Assembly: GCA_015680685.1 (NCBI GenBank)
Contig: MNCI01034304.1
Location: 1-64,000, forward strand
DNA from: Gnetum montanum
Lineage: Eukaryota > Streptophyta > Gnetopsida > Gnetales > Gnetaceae
Direction: 5' to 3'
Length of the DNA: 64,000 bases
Shown here: positions 45,366 to 58,532 of the stretch, piece by piece
How the letters are laid out: the number at the start of each line of letters is the position of its first letter
Numbering within the stretch: position 1 is the stretch's first letter
Translations under genes and position numbers: made by a program
The notes under the pieces: model-generated
Database searches by the model: none
Told to the model about the DNA's origin: nothing
What the model saw: only the letters and a program-made list of their open reading frames with translations

Positions 45366-48300
45366 ATACTTTTTTATAATTAATAGAAGGACGCTTTTGG
45401 ATTTATATAATCATTTTAGGATCTAGATCTAATTTCTCTACCTATGTTCAAACATCTTCTTCAACATCTTAGAGATAATTGTTGCTTTTTTTCATTAAAC
45501 ATTCTAGAAGTAGATGATATTATTTTTTACTTATTTTAGAAATAGACAAGTAGGCTATCTTAAAATTAGGTAACTTTTTCTTGTTAGTTCTAGTATGAAC
45601 TTTGGAAACTTTTACTCCACTTATTTTAAATGCCCATGTTGTAGTTTAGAAGTAAGAGAAAGAAATGAATTCAACAAGCCCAAATTCAAGCTAATAGAAG
45701 GCCATATCTACATATGGAAATATAGAAAAAACTCAAATCTCAAAAGAAGATAAAGATGCAGTGAAGTCAAAATAGCTTTTTTGTAAAATAAAGACCAAAG
45801 CCATGTAATTTATATTTGAATTACTATGCCACATAAGATAAGATAGGAAATTCTATTATTTTTACTTTTATTAAAAGACTCATGGGCGGATGTAATTAGA
45901 GAATGGCCCCAATCTCTCATGTCTTAAATTTTGAGCCTAATTTTCCATAAAATAGGCATGTTCCATTATATTCTATTATGTCCTCCTCATTTAGTTGTAA
46001 ATACGCGGACAAATCATGTTTGTAAAAGAGGCAATTGATACCATTGAGACAATTCGATACTACAACAATAAAATAGTTTATGTTACAAAACTTTCCATTC
46101 CAATAACTTTCATCATCCATCATCAATTGATCATATTCATCAATTTATTGATCCAAGAAGTTGAACAATCACATTTGGGGCCACCCATGCGTTACAGATT
46201 TCAACCATCAAATTAATTCCAAATTTTTGCAACTAGGTATATTGTTGAAAGAGCTTTGTATCAACTATTCACTTACTCCATAACTTTCTTAGATTGTAGA
46301 GATATTCATCGTACAAATCACAATTTTTATTTTGGATGCTGAATAGTTTTATTCACGATCCCTTTTTCGGGATATATTTAAATGAGCAAAAAAATTTCAA
46401 TTGATGTAAAATTTTGTATGCTTATAGATTGTAAAACGACCTTTCCAATAAGCCTAAGATCAACCCAAAACTCATCTAGATTGTAAAGATATCATAACTA
46501 CAAACTACAAAAAACTCAATTTTTTTCCATTAGGCCATCCACATCATTCGAAATATTAGGCTGCCAAAAATTTGTAAAATAAAAAATTCTTTCAAATATT
46601 CTTACATTAAAAAAATCTACAATTCTATCCCTGAAAAATGTATATCAACATCTTAGGAAAAGGTTGTTCCTTACTTTTACACATCTTTCATTATTTTTAT
46701 TTATTGTTGTGCTTTATTTTAATATTTAATACTAATATTAGATCTTCCCTTAGAGCTATGTAAATTTCTAACAAGTTGAATCATATTTATATGACAGCCT
46801 TAACAAAGTCATTCATAAATCTTTGAAGTAAAGTTCATATTTACTTTAATGATTAGGTTGATTTTGAAAATACAAAATCTTTTATATACTACATTTGACA
46901 ATATTTATTTTATTTTTTTCACTTATTTTAATTTTGATAGCTTGATAAAAAGAGAAAAAAATTTAGAAAGTTTGATGGTGTGGCTATAGATTGTTGTATA
47001 ACTATGTATAACTATACTTGGTTCAAGTTTAAGTAAGAATATCATTTCGCAAGAAATATATATCATAGAAATTTCCACCACTCAAAAGTGCAACATTGGG
47101 AATAGTAGTCAACATCGACAATGCTTGGTGCAATACAATTGATGCTAAGGTAAGAATCCTTGCAATGAAGCAAATGAACATGTGTAGTTGAGAGAAAGCA
47201 AGTAGCATGCATCCCATTTCATGAACAAGGGTACAAACATGTGTAAAAAATTTGATTAGCATAAGCAATAGAGTTTTTGAAAGAGCTTTGAATCAAATTA
47301 CTCTTATTCTTTAGAGGATGGTTACATCTAGGAATAGGCGTACATTCTCATTGTTCAGGACTTTAAGACAACATGACAACTAGCCAAACATCAAACATAT
47401 TATACAAATAGAGAGATTATACAAATTTTAAATGACTTAATAGAATAAATGAAGCATTATAGATTTGTAGGATTGCTTTGAAAGAATTGTAATATACTTC
47501 AATTAGAACTTTATAGCTCAACATTGCTCCCTATAAATGAATCCATGACTTGGAACTTTCAAGAGTATTACCATCAAACTAACACCTCATTGTTGAAAGT
47601 TAATTGAATAGTAACAAAGAACAAGAACAATAGAGCCCCATGAACAACTTGACAAACCTGTAACATTTATTACATTCTTTTTGGCTCAAATGACGGAAAC
47701 ATTCGATGCAAGGGTAGCATTTGGATCCTTCAAAAAATGGAGCCACCTTACCTTCGGTTTGATTCCAGAACTGCACAGAACGTGTGCATCTTTGCTTTTC
47801 AGTTTTCAATCTTGGCATGCTATTGTCTCTGTTCATTTTCTTTTGCCACCTTTTGCGCTTTGAGGCTGAGATTATCAATCTTTTGAATTATGTTATGCTG
47901 TTGTTTCTGTTCATTCTCTTGCCACCTTTTGTGCTTTGTTGTGCACCATACAGAAATTGCATTTTTCAGTCTCCGAAAAATAAATACACAGAAGAAGATC
48001 TTATATTTGAAGATGAGATTTCTGCTAATTAATGTTTTGAATTATGTTTTTCTGGACATTTTTTACACATGAAATGTTATGCAAAGAATTTTTAAGAAAT
48101 AAAATGCTTTGTCATTATAATTTTACGTTTATATGATGGATAAAAAATGTGCTTCAACAGGCATCGATAGTTTAGAATTTGGAGAATGCTTCTTTCTGAC
48201 GGAGTGAGCAAAGAGCAGAAAAAGTTGGACTTTTTTCTTCTTTCTTTTTTATCTTTTATTTTATTTTATTTTTTTCTTTTTGGGGACAAAGTTTGTTATA

Positions 48301-49477
48301 CAGGATGCTTTAGATGGTTTTTTTCTCAAATAATCGTGTTTTATAAAATTTGCAAGTAAAATTGGTTCAATCTCACGCTTTTTTTTTCCCTGAAGAAGCA
48401 TAACAGATAACAGAGAAGTACTAGTATCAGACATACTCAATGAAACAAAGATGGAAAGATGTGAATGCACATGTATTCCACTCTTTATCATTATCTCATT
48501 TGTCTAAATTATATAAGTATTTATAGGATGGAAATTTGGTGAGCATCATTCCATAAAACAAAGTTAGCCCTAAAGTGTTTCCGAGTTAATTTTTAAAAAT
48601 CAATTTTTTTTTTTGGAAAATGTTATCCTTATGTTGTTTTTCACTAAACGACTATGTCTACCCTTATGAGATAATGGTGAAAATTAAATTTAAGAATCAA
48701 ACCTGTGAATCGCCAAAAACAAATCACATGCACTAAACAGGTTAGGCTAACCAACCGAACAATGCCTCACAACCTAAGAACCCTAACTTTACCGTATAGA
48801 CTTCGGTTTTTATTGTTTTTAGTAGGATAATTCAAATTTGTCATTTTTCTAACCCCCAGTAATTAAGACAGATTGTCTACTAATGCTTTGTTGACATTAG
48901 CAAAGTCAACCCATCACTGCAAAGGATCCAGGAAAAGTAATCCAAGCTATTTTTAACATGAAAATCCAAGAATACTAAATTAAGGGTGTAACTGAAATTA
49001 GGGATGTAACCGATTCCCATAACAGTTCAAAACAAAGAAGGTGGGAAATGTTCTATAGCGTAACAAGTTATATATTTGGTAAAAGCTTTTATTAAAGTAT
49101 AAATATTAGTAAAAGCTTCACTTCAAAATTATGTTTTTGATAACACTAAGTGATTCTTCATCTCACAATGATATTGGCCATGTGGGGTACTTAAATCACC
49201 CAAATTAAAGAATCAAAGGCAGTATGAATTGGCGAGCAGACACTGACAAAGTACTTCAAATGATCTAAAGAAACACACCAGCGATTTGGTCACAAATCAG
49301 CCTGCTCATTGATGATAACCATGGCTGATGAATCATCTGTTGCATATTTCAGAACAACCAATAAGAGTAATTTGTTCTAATATTCAACTAACTGATACTA
49401 TGAAGAATGAATTTTCAATTGGAATGATTAAAAGAGTGATTTAAACAATAAAATTATATCTTCAAATAATTTTGACT
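45366..49477. other. Intergenic sequence, nothing recognised
   Basis: About 4 kb of AT-rich sequence between the LINE remnant and the 3' end of the BTB gene. Open frames at 45917-46216 and 47600-48030 occur on both strands over the same bases and look accidental. A T-rich tract is at 48230-48280. Confidence 0.45.
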
Positions 49478-52079
49478 TTAATATCCAGATCTATCCTTGA
49501 AATCTTTAAGTAATGCCTGAGTAATTTCAACAGACAAGAGTACATTTCGAAGAGCAAACTCTTTGTATTTTTCTGAGAAGATTATCTCATCTTGATGCTT
49601 GAGAATTGAGTTAAAAGCTGTTTCTTTGAGAGGAGAAGAAGAGCATACAATTGCTAGCTCAAGAATATCCAAGACATTAGATGGACATATAGAATTTATG
49701 ATATGAGCTTCACAAATTTTGCTTAAATACGGAATATCATATTTATCAGCTGCCAAAAGTAAGGCATGTCCATGTAGTTGAATTTGCTCTTCTGAAATGC
49801 TTCCACTGTACAGAAATTCTATGAAGCATTTCAGCTCATCATGGCTCATTTCTGACATAGGGATTGAATCAACATCTGCTGCTTTACATTCGTCAGCTTC
49901 AAACATATTTTTGAAAATTGGTGACTTTGTTGCCTACAGAAAATACAATATCACTATCAATTTAAGATCCACTATACTGCTGTGTCAGTCTGATAATTGG
50001 TCTAAGCTCAAATATTTAGTAAATTGATCTTCGTTTAAAAAATTTACCTCTTCAAGTTAACTAACATTCTCTACTGTAATGGAATTTTGATTCTCAGAAA
50101 TTATATTTAATTGAAGTCTAGAATATCCACTGAGATTGATCTATGAAACCAATAATGACAATTACTTAAGAACAGAAAGGGCATTTCAATGATTAAATCA
50201 GGAGAGATTTTATAAGCAACAAAAGGGATTTCCACAAAAATAAACAATTCTTAAAGTATTTGAATGGACATCCATTTTGTTATGCTGCCATTCCATCTAA
50301 TGAATCCGTTCTAAAATTTCATCTGTTTCTAATCTGCTATGCAAACTCAGGTCAACAGCTGAAAATGGGCTTGAAGTTTTGAGTATTACAGATTAATTTA
50401 TCAAGCTGCTATCCAAAATCCTAAAGTCATATACCAATAGATCGCTTAGTAAGATATCTAATATCACATCATGATTTTAAAAAGAACATTTTATATTTGA
50501 TAAAAGACTAAGATGTACTGCAATAAAACAGATCCACCTTGATTCCAGTACATACATTAGTAGAGGCAGATTGATTGATAATATAGAAAAAAATTAGATG
50601 GAGTATGAGAAAAAATAAATTAAAAAAACACTAATTTGGTAATGCATACATGCACTAAAAATTCATCATAAAACACAATCAAAAACACAAAAAAAGAAAA
50701 AAAAGAAAAAAACACACTAGGATTTTTATCATCGATATGGTACTGTCCAAGGTCAATCATCAAGTAAGAGCCAAACAATATGCAATCATGCTTTAGCAAC
50801 TAGCATCCTTCCCCTTCTATCTCTATATCTAAGATCTGTTGACATTCAGTCACAGAAGTAGAAGGAAATCTGTTTGGTTTCTATAAAGAGTCTTGGTCTA
50901 TAGAAGCAAATGGTAAGAATTAGTGTTAAATTGTTAACAGTATTTAGATTTTTGCATATTACTAGGGGTCATAATTTGGAATGATGGCAAGGTGCTTATT
51001 TCTCAAGTCATAAGGCCTGAGTTTGAGTCTGGCCATAGCTACCCAAAAAGAGATTAGGCTTTTGCTCATCTATCAAGCCTTCTGGACCCCATTGACAAAA
51101 TAAGCATTAAGTCTCCCAAGTGATGATCCTTTTTTTGCATTTTAACATAAAATTGTGATCTGTATTTCCCTCTGGTAAATGGTGATGGAGGCTTTTGTAA
51201 CCAATTTGTTGGGACAAGGCTAAGATGATGATGAGTCTTTTGCTCATTGAGTCTCAGGGTGATTACCCTTTTTTCAGATTTTTACATAGCTGGGATCTTA
51301 ATTTCCCTCACGCAAATTTGTGATGCTAAAATCCTTACATTTTTTGGAGTTTCGCTGGCTCATTGGCTAATCAACTATAGAACTTTCTATAACATTTTCC
51401 AATGCGGTAATACAAAAACTAAAATTTCTATAAAAGATAAAGACAGCAACGCTGACCATCACGATTCTGTGGGCATATATCGATTTTCCATCTCTTGGAA
51501 CAAGCTCCACATCAGGATGTAGCCCTTCCTGGAAGGCCATGGTCAACGACTCCAAAAATTTGTATCTTACCAGCACCGAATCACCCAGCTGCTGAAACTG
51601 TTTCAGCCGATTAAATGCTTGGGCAAGCCCCTGCTGAAACAATAACAAAACAAGGTAAGAAGAAAAGAACTATTCAACCAGCCCAATGACACATTAATTA
51701 TGATTCATACTATCTAATTTATTAATGAAACTGAAATTTTATTACATCGGTGTACCCTCTGGATCTATTAAACAGTAGAAATACATGCATACTATGAGTT
51801 TTGAAAACATAATTAAAAACGTTTACAATTAATCATCTCTCTCCTGTCAAACCTAACCTTAATTACCACAATTCCATGATGTTCATAATAATAACAAATT
51901 CCACTTCTCACCTTCTGGGAAGAGATTCTTGTTTTTTCTGAAATCTCGTCAGCAACTCCTTCCAGTTTAGAGGTGAGAGATAAAATATTCTTGGCCCCGT
52001 CATAACAGCTTGCACATATGGTGTTCCGGGGAGGCCTGAAAATACTCACAACAGGGCTGCACAGACAGCAATCCATCAT
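49478..52079 (-). CDS. BTB/POZ domain protein, At3g56230-like, 3 exons
   Basis: Exons (minus) 52079-51912, 51633-51457 and 49933-49478 join in phase 0 to about 266 aa, close to the roughly 280 aa of this plant subfamily. The N-end MMDCCLCSP...RPPRNTICASCYDGA has CxxC pairs (C4/C7, C22/C25). The BTB fold covers about residues 94-200: HPDVELVPRDGKSIYAHR, then across the splice IVM-ATKSPIFKNMFEAD, then ELKCFIEFLYSGSIS and HALLLAADKYDIPYL. A BACK-like tail (NVLDILELAIVCSS) follows. Such proteins usually bind CUL3 as E3 substrate adaptors; that role is inferred. The second donor is ATG|GTCAGC and weak, but the join restores the family sequence exactly. Confidence 0.9.
50965..51235 (+). mobile_element. 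SINE-like element with RTE-type tail, partly duplicated, in BTB gene intron 2
   Basis: 'gatggcaaggtgctt' resembles an A box and 'ggcctgagtttgagtctgg' a B box. The body ends 'tttgttgggacaaggctaa' with GAT repeats, the same tail as the RTE LINEs at 39645 and 39975. Part of the body (51059-51180) is repeated at 51237-51330, both copies beginning CTTTTGCTCAT. It is antisense to the BTB gene. Confidence 0.5.
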
Positions 52080-52205
52080 GGCTGCCAATTCCAAAACCAG
52101 ACCAGAGCAACAGGCCAGTCCCAGACCCACAAAAACACAATCACAATTCCTTTTCTGAAAGAAAGAAAGAAAGAGTTTAAACACAATCACAATTTGTTTT
52201 CTCAA

Positions 52206-55200
52206 GGAAAGAAGAGTCTACTTTGGTCGCAGAATATGTCAGCCCAACAACGCATCAATCATGCTTTTATACCGGCCTACTTTCCCACAGAAAGTATCCA
52301 GCAAAGCGTGCGCAATTTCTTTTATCACAGCCATGCTGGAATACAATGTGAACGTGAAAGCTGTTGCATTCCCTTTACAGTTTTTTTTTTAAAAAAAAAC
52401 CCCAAAAAATTAGTGAGGTAAGGAATAAATAATTGCAAGAAAGCAAAATGCTGTTGCATTCTGGTTACAATTTATTTAAAAACTAGAATAGATGTATTAT
52501 TGTATTTATTATATATGCTTATATTTTGTGGGGAGAAAATCAAATCTTTCTATGGCTAAGACAAATGCTCATTTTCTTTATTGCTCCATTTATGGAAGCT
52601 TTCCCTTGAGGCTATGACCAAAAAAATTTATTCACCTTTCCGTCATCGAACAGGAAAAAACATTTGCGGTAGCTACCTACACTGATTGTTAGCCTCTCCA
52701 GAACACACAAAGAATTGACCAGAGTCGTTATGAACAGGGAAAATATTAATTTGCCGTAGCCAAGAACAGGCCTCTTCCACACTGATAGTTACCTTCTCCG
52801 CAAAAAAAAAAAGAAAAAAAAGAAAAAAGCAATAACAAAAAGAATTGACCGAAGAAGGGATAACTGCAGGAATGCAAAAATTCTTACCTTCAGCACACGG
52901 CATCAAATTATTGTTATTATAATGTTTGCTTTAAATTCTTGCACGGCACCTATGCGTTATCGAAAAAGGATTATGATGGTTTCTGAATTCTGACCAAAAC
53001 CAGGGAAAGGCCAAGATTTGCATGTGCTGTTCATCTAATATTTCCAGGTTGAGGGACCATTCATGGCTTTTGGTGACCCAGCAACAATTTTTTATAATAA
53101 TGGTCTGAACAGGGAATTAGTGGCGGAGCACAATCCCATTAGAAGTACACTCATACCCATCATTGGCTACTAAAAACTATTGCATATATGGGATTAGAAT
53201 CTGTTCATTATGACTAATGAATGTAGGGTGGGTAACCAACAATATCAATCCTTCAAATATTTTTGAATGATGTGGTTTGCCAATTTTTAGGGGATCAAGC
53301 CAACTACTCTTTCTAAACAACGGATTACTATACTACCAAACTATATCCGGTGTAACCGGATAAGAAAACCACATTCAGTGCAATTGTGTTGGTTGAAAGA
53401 AAATCATATTCAGCTCATTTGGGTTGAATTTGAATTCTTGATCGTAATTACTTCGTTACAACTGAAATGGAAACTCGAATTTTATTAGTTTGGAGACCCT
53501 TTTGACCTGTTGGACAGTATTAAGAAAATTACTAAATATGGTTGGAACCAACTATGGAATTCTTCCCTTGACGGTAGAAACATACATACTATTAATTTTG
53601 CAAACATTATTAAGAAAATTTCCCAATGTCATCGGTAGCAATTATGAAATTCTCTTGAAATCCTTTGACTGGCCGAAGCCCCTGACCTTGTGCCATAAGT
53701 TTTTCTTTTTTTTCTTCACATTCTTGTTAAGTTGTAACCGCGTGGGACACGGTGAGGACTTAATATGCTACCATGAACTTCCTGCTAATTTAAGGCTATT
53801 CTGGTGGGATTTGACAAAAGGACAAAGTTCTCAGAGTCTTTTTCAGTATGTCCGGAAAAGAGGAGCTCACCGAATCAGATCCTACCATCCAAACTGAAGC
53901 TATATTACAGGTTGACCTTCTGTTAGTACCAAACACCAACCATCAACTTTGAAAGGGTCAACAAAATCTTACATCTTTTAAGTGTCAAAGCCCGCTCTAA
54001 ATTAAAAGAAAAATTTTGTTTAATTTTCACGTGGAAATGTGCGAACCAACCTTAAACTGTTAAGCATAAAATATATGGTTTTTGTGAGATGAAGATAGGT
54101 AAATAGTATAACAATGTATTTTTCCAAGGAAAAATTAGAAAATTCCGAGTCCTCCTTGCTAAAACTCATTTATTGTAGAGATTTCAGTTAGATCTTTGTA
54201 ACTACGTGATACCTTCAAGTTGCTATCAAACTTCCTTATTCATTTCATAGCTTTCTTTCATTAAAAAAAAAAAAAAAATTTACTTTCATTGTGTTATGTG
54301 ATAATTTAGTGTTTTTTTTGCTGTTCTTTATTTTTTTATATAGATTATATGAATTTTTGGTATCTTCTAAGTTTGAATTTATATTGTTTATGCATGGTTT
54401 TTGAAATATGCTGAAGCAAGGAGGATGAAATTGGTTTATCTTGAAAAGAAAGTCTAAACAAAAGTCCTATAAAACGTTTAACTTTGTCTCAATTCCAGAA
54501 TAAGTGTTAGAGTTTTAGAGAGCAAAAGGGGATTGTAATTTGACTGAATCTTACCCATAGAAGGACAATTGTTAAAGATACACCAAATAAAAATCTTCAT
54601 TTTTAGCTGCCACCCAAATTGGTAGAGTTTTTTAAAAGTAGTCTTCCACTGTTGTGTTCAAAGGATTTTATTAGCAAATTTAAAAATTGAGAAGTTTAAG
54701 AAATAAGATCCATCAGCCCGTATCCAATTATCTTGAAGCTTCTACTAGTACTATAACTTGTTCACCAATGAGAAAAAGAATAGCATGTAATTGGTATGTA
54801 TGCTTGGATCTATCTTCTAAGTTTGGTTACCCATTTGAGATCATTTAGAAATTTGTGATGCCATGAAGGAAAATTGTGGTAACAATAAAGGGTACAAGTT
54901 TGCCTACCAAACTCAACAATCAAGAGCTGAAGATAACAAACATAAGCAAGAAAAATCCTTTATTCAATGCTAAATTAGAGTAGTAATGTTGGAAGTAAGC
55001 AGTAAGGGTTTTTGGATACAGCACAATGTCAATTCTTCACCTTTCAACCCTCAATTAATCACAATAGGCTCACATGATAATGATCCTACAAAGAGAGATT
55101 CACTTACTCATCATGACCTCACACAACACAATCGAGGCATCCTCTAGCTTTTACACCCTAACCCTGATTTTTGGGCTTCCTTTTTCAAGTCAAGTTTTTA

Positions 55201-55263
55201 TAAAAAAAAAATTGATTTTATGCTAATTGCGAGTGGCTACAAGTACTAGCCCATCTTAGTTAT
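52206..55263. other. Upstream of the BTB gene and intergenic sequence
   Basis: The first few hundred bases should contain the BTB gene promoter (read leftward), not resolved. The frame at 53490-53897 includes a 90-bp internal duplication ('attaagaaaatt' at 53519 and 53609) and is not a recognised protein. A poly-A run is at 54264-54279. Confidence 0.4.
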
Positions 55264-56218
55264 TGATGATTGGTGAGGTACCCCTACACTCAACCATACG
55301 AAACGAGCGTAGCACACACGATCCAGTCGAACTCCGCAGACTAAATGCCTACACGCCCCATGGAACACTTGGGGTTAATCATTCGTTGTCTTCCCAGACT
55401 TACTTGTGTTTGTCATGGTGTATGGTTAAGTAAGTCTGAGGTATATGATTTTTATATCTTTTATGTGTTTTATGTCTTCTATGCTATTGAGGTGAAGGGT
55501 TGAGAAACTAGCTAACTCTAACTAATGACCTAAGTCTAAATTAACTAGCGTCAGCATCCGTTCCCACTTACCGTACACACCTTGAACTATGCAATTGCGG
55601 CTACCAAACGCTAATCGTTATTGGGATCACCATGTGTAACGCACGTGCTCGAAGTGGTCGTACTGAGGCACTTAACTAGCCTAAACGTGATAAGCATCCG
55701 TTCCTTGGCTATCCGTACACATCCTTGAATGCTCATAACCAAGTCGTACTTATCCCATGTTCTAGGAGATAAGGGTGAGAGAGACTAATCGCGATGAGTA
55801 GTCGATTCCTTGATTAGCCGTACACATCCGTAAATGCTTGTAATCAAGTCGTACTCATGCCACGCTACTGCAAGTAATAAATAACATGTAATAAATCATA
55901 TTCCATGCACTACAAGGTTTATCCACAAAGCTCATCTTTATTGCCGTACACAACTTGAGTTTAGGCACAATGTTGCTCAAATAAAGATCCGTTCACTCGG
56001 GGACTCCTACTGCGGGCACATGGAAAATATTCTATCTCTGGAGTGATCAATCTGCCAGAGTTTCCCTACTTTTAGCCTAGGATGGAAAATAAGGGGAGTG
56101 CCACCTCTTATTTATAGATTTGGCGACGGACCGCGATATCGCATACGCGACATTGTAGGGGACGACGCGATATCGCATGGGATGTGATATTGCGGCTCAT
56201 GCGAATCGCATCTCATCA
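55264..56218 (-). repeat. Element 3 3' LTR, long form (955 bp)
   Basis: Ends (minus) are TGATGAGATGCG and a slightly changed CCAATCATCA. TATAAATA is at 56116-56109. U3 carries about five GATATC-type units (56130-56215). The duplicated 105-bp module is present as in the LTR at 8387. Confidence 0.92.
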
Positions 56219-57059
56219 TACCCCCATGACTGAATGAAAACTCGTCCTCGAGTTCCTTACAATAATATCGGGAAGGTATGGAATTATTGAGGGGAATGGA
56301 ACTAATGGGATGGCATGTGAACGGATCATCATTACAAGACTTGACAAAATTGATGTTTGTGACAACAAGGGTGAACACCTTATTACAATGACATCAGGCC
56401 TTAGTTGGCAACTCAGAAAGAGAGAGAGAAAGAAGTGTTGCTGCTGCCAACACCAAGATTGCGCCTTTGTTGTCCATCTGTAAGTGCGCCATCGATCTTG
56501 CTCCTTGCATAGCTACTTCAACGCTACTCCATTCCAAGTGTTTGCTCTAGATCCAATCTATTGTTTGTATGATCGCCATCTGCACACACAACACAATCTT
56601 ATATTAGCAAGGGTAAATGAATCATCCTGTAATTGATACCTTGCTTTAGTGTAGGTCCATTGGCTAGGTTGTGGTATGGCTAATATGGATTTGGGGATAT
56701 CTTAATAATGACTACTGAAGGTGTAGGGGTTAGGAAAGAATTAAAAAATTTAGGGCTAAGAGAAAATCGAAAAAATCGAGCCCTGTACCCCCATGACTAA
56801 TCGCAAACCTCCGGTAGCATTAGAATGGAGAAGGAAAAATAGTAAGAAAGATTGATAAAAAGGAACAACTATGGCATCGATGAAATGGATGTCAAGATGG
56901 AAATGAACAAAATAAAATTAATTGCAAAATGTTAAGGGAAAGAATTTAACTAATGCTCCAAATAGGAATGTTAGTGGATCCTCCCCAAAGCAGGCTCATG
57001 CCCTTAATGCCCTGACAAACCCACATTGAAAGAGTCCGTAGGCTCCAGGAATGTTATTT

Positions 57060-57476
57060 GGAACAAGAGTTAAAGTCTTAATCGTAAGAATTTACCAAAA
57101 AGAAAACAATGAAACAACCAAAATATATACACTAATGATACAATCGGCAATGAGGTGAACAATGGAGAGAAGGATGGAGAGAAGGAAATGGAATGGAATC
57201 CCAAGAACAAGGTGGTGTACAGCCCCTTGTGTGTTTTATGATTTATGTGACTTTGCAAGTCTCATTCTAACTCCGGCCTCAAACCAACCACATCCAGTGA
57301 CTTCTCATCAATGCATTCGGCTGAACCATCCTCTTGAAGTAACAGGAATGCATCTTCCAAGAGCCACCACCATTCCGACCAAACAAAGAAGGGAATGGGA
57401 AGCAAGAAGGGCCTTAGTTAGAGGGAACACTTTTGGTTCCATAACTAGTGCTGGTAGCCCAAGTTTATTCGTCTAA
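57060..57476 (+). pseudogene. Open frame antisense to element 3, homologous to 15950-16365
   Basis: It reads GTRVKVLIVRIYQKENN, one TGA at 57156, then MERRMERRKWNGIPRTRW, CTAPCVFYDLCDF, ASNQPHPVTSHQCIRLNHP and ends at 57476 (SAGSPSLFV). The open part from 57162 has 104 codons. It corresponds block for block to the antisense frame in element 2. Function is unknown; an antisense gene of the element is one possibility. Confidence 0.45.
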
Positions 57477-58019
57477 GGGGTGTGCTTTGAATTCTCACTT
57501 TGTTTGTTTTTTTTTTTTTTTTGTGTTTTGTGTTTTTTTGTGTGAGAACCACCCCATGCAAAGACTTTTTATTTTTTTTGTCTCAGCTTCCGATAGTTGG
57601 GTAACATCGGAATAATAAGAAAACTCAAGAAGAAAAACATCCAAGCACCCAAGAGAATGACTAACACGAAAGCATCAAGTTCCCTTGAAGTCACACCCTT
57701 TTTAATCCCTGAGTCCTTCTTTAGTTTGAGAAATACCCAGTCACCGATTCATTTAAGTTCTTATTAGAAAGGGACTGTACATTTCCAAGCTGAGAGAGAG
57801 ACCACAGAAACTGGTGGATGGATGGATGAAGTGGTCTCGTTGCCTGCCATATCAAAAGAAACATACCTTAGTATCAACAATGTAACTTAAAGGTAAAAAC
57901 CAAACATTAGCAATCAATATGAAAATAGTTCATACCATCATTCCGAACACTTATTGGGTGAGAAAATTACATGGTGGAACACACACACACACACATAGAA
58001 TGGAAAAAGTATAACGATG

Positions 58020-58148
58020 TTGTATAACAAAAACTAGAAAAGTTAAAGAAATTTGTAAAACAAAAACTAGAAAAGTTAAAGAAATTTGTAAAACAAAAAT
58101 GTGTAAGACAAAAACATGTAAAACAAAAACGTGTAAAACAAAAATTGA
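58020..58148. repeat. 33-bp and 15-17-bp tandem repeats beside the N gap
   Basis: 'aacaaaaactagaaaagtt' recurs at a 33-bp spacing, then shorter units 'acaaaaacrtgtaa' run into the gap. Element 2 has one copy of the equivalent sequence (about 15375-15410), so this is a local expansion in element 3. Confidence 0.85.
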
Positions 58149-58532
58149 NNNNNNNNNNNNNNNNNNNNNNNNNNNNNNNNNNNNNNNNNNNNNNNNNNNN
58201 NNNNNNNNNNNNNNNNNNNNNNNNNNNNNNNNNNNNNNNNNNNNNNNNNNNNNNNNNNNNNNNNNNNNNNNNNNNNNNNNNNNNNNNNNNNNNNNNNNNN
58301 NNNNNNNNNNNNNNNNNNNNNNNNNNNNNNNNNNNNNNNNNNNNNNNNNNNNNNNNNNNNNNNNNNNNNNNNNNNNNNNNNNNNNNNNNNNNNNNNNNNN
58401 NNNNNNNNNNNNNNNNNNNNNNNNNNNNNNNNNNNNNNNNNNNNNNNNNNNNNNNNNNNNNNNNNNNNNNNNNNNNNNNNNNNNNNNNNNNNNNNNNNNN
58501 NNNNNNNNNNNNNNNNNNNNNNNNNNNNNNNN
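58149..58532. other. Assembly gap (384 N) inside element 3
   Basis: No sequence. One side is a tandem repeat, the other is the middle of the protease (FLVIEVNNNEGD just before the gap in minus reading). Confidence 0.95.

Larger units (their letters stand above)
56400..58148 (-). other. Element 3 3' non-coding region
   Basis: It matches 15270-17170 of element 2 in opposite orientation. No pol similarity. It contains a poly-T run (57507-57523), a CA run (57980-57997) and, next to the gap, a tandem repeat. Confidence 0.7.

Noticed and set aside
51059-51247. 11-bp CTTTTGCTCAT repeats as a target duplication of a 167-bp insertion
   Set aside because: Similarity continues past the 11 bp into the body on both sides, so a partial tandem duplication explains it better.
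52080-52205. N-terminal extension of the BTB protein (in-frame ATG at 52205)
   Set aside because: The extension is hydrophobic and unlike the family, whose proteins start with M-D-C; the start at 52079 or 52076 fits.
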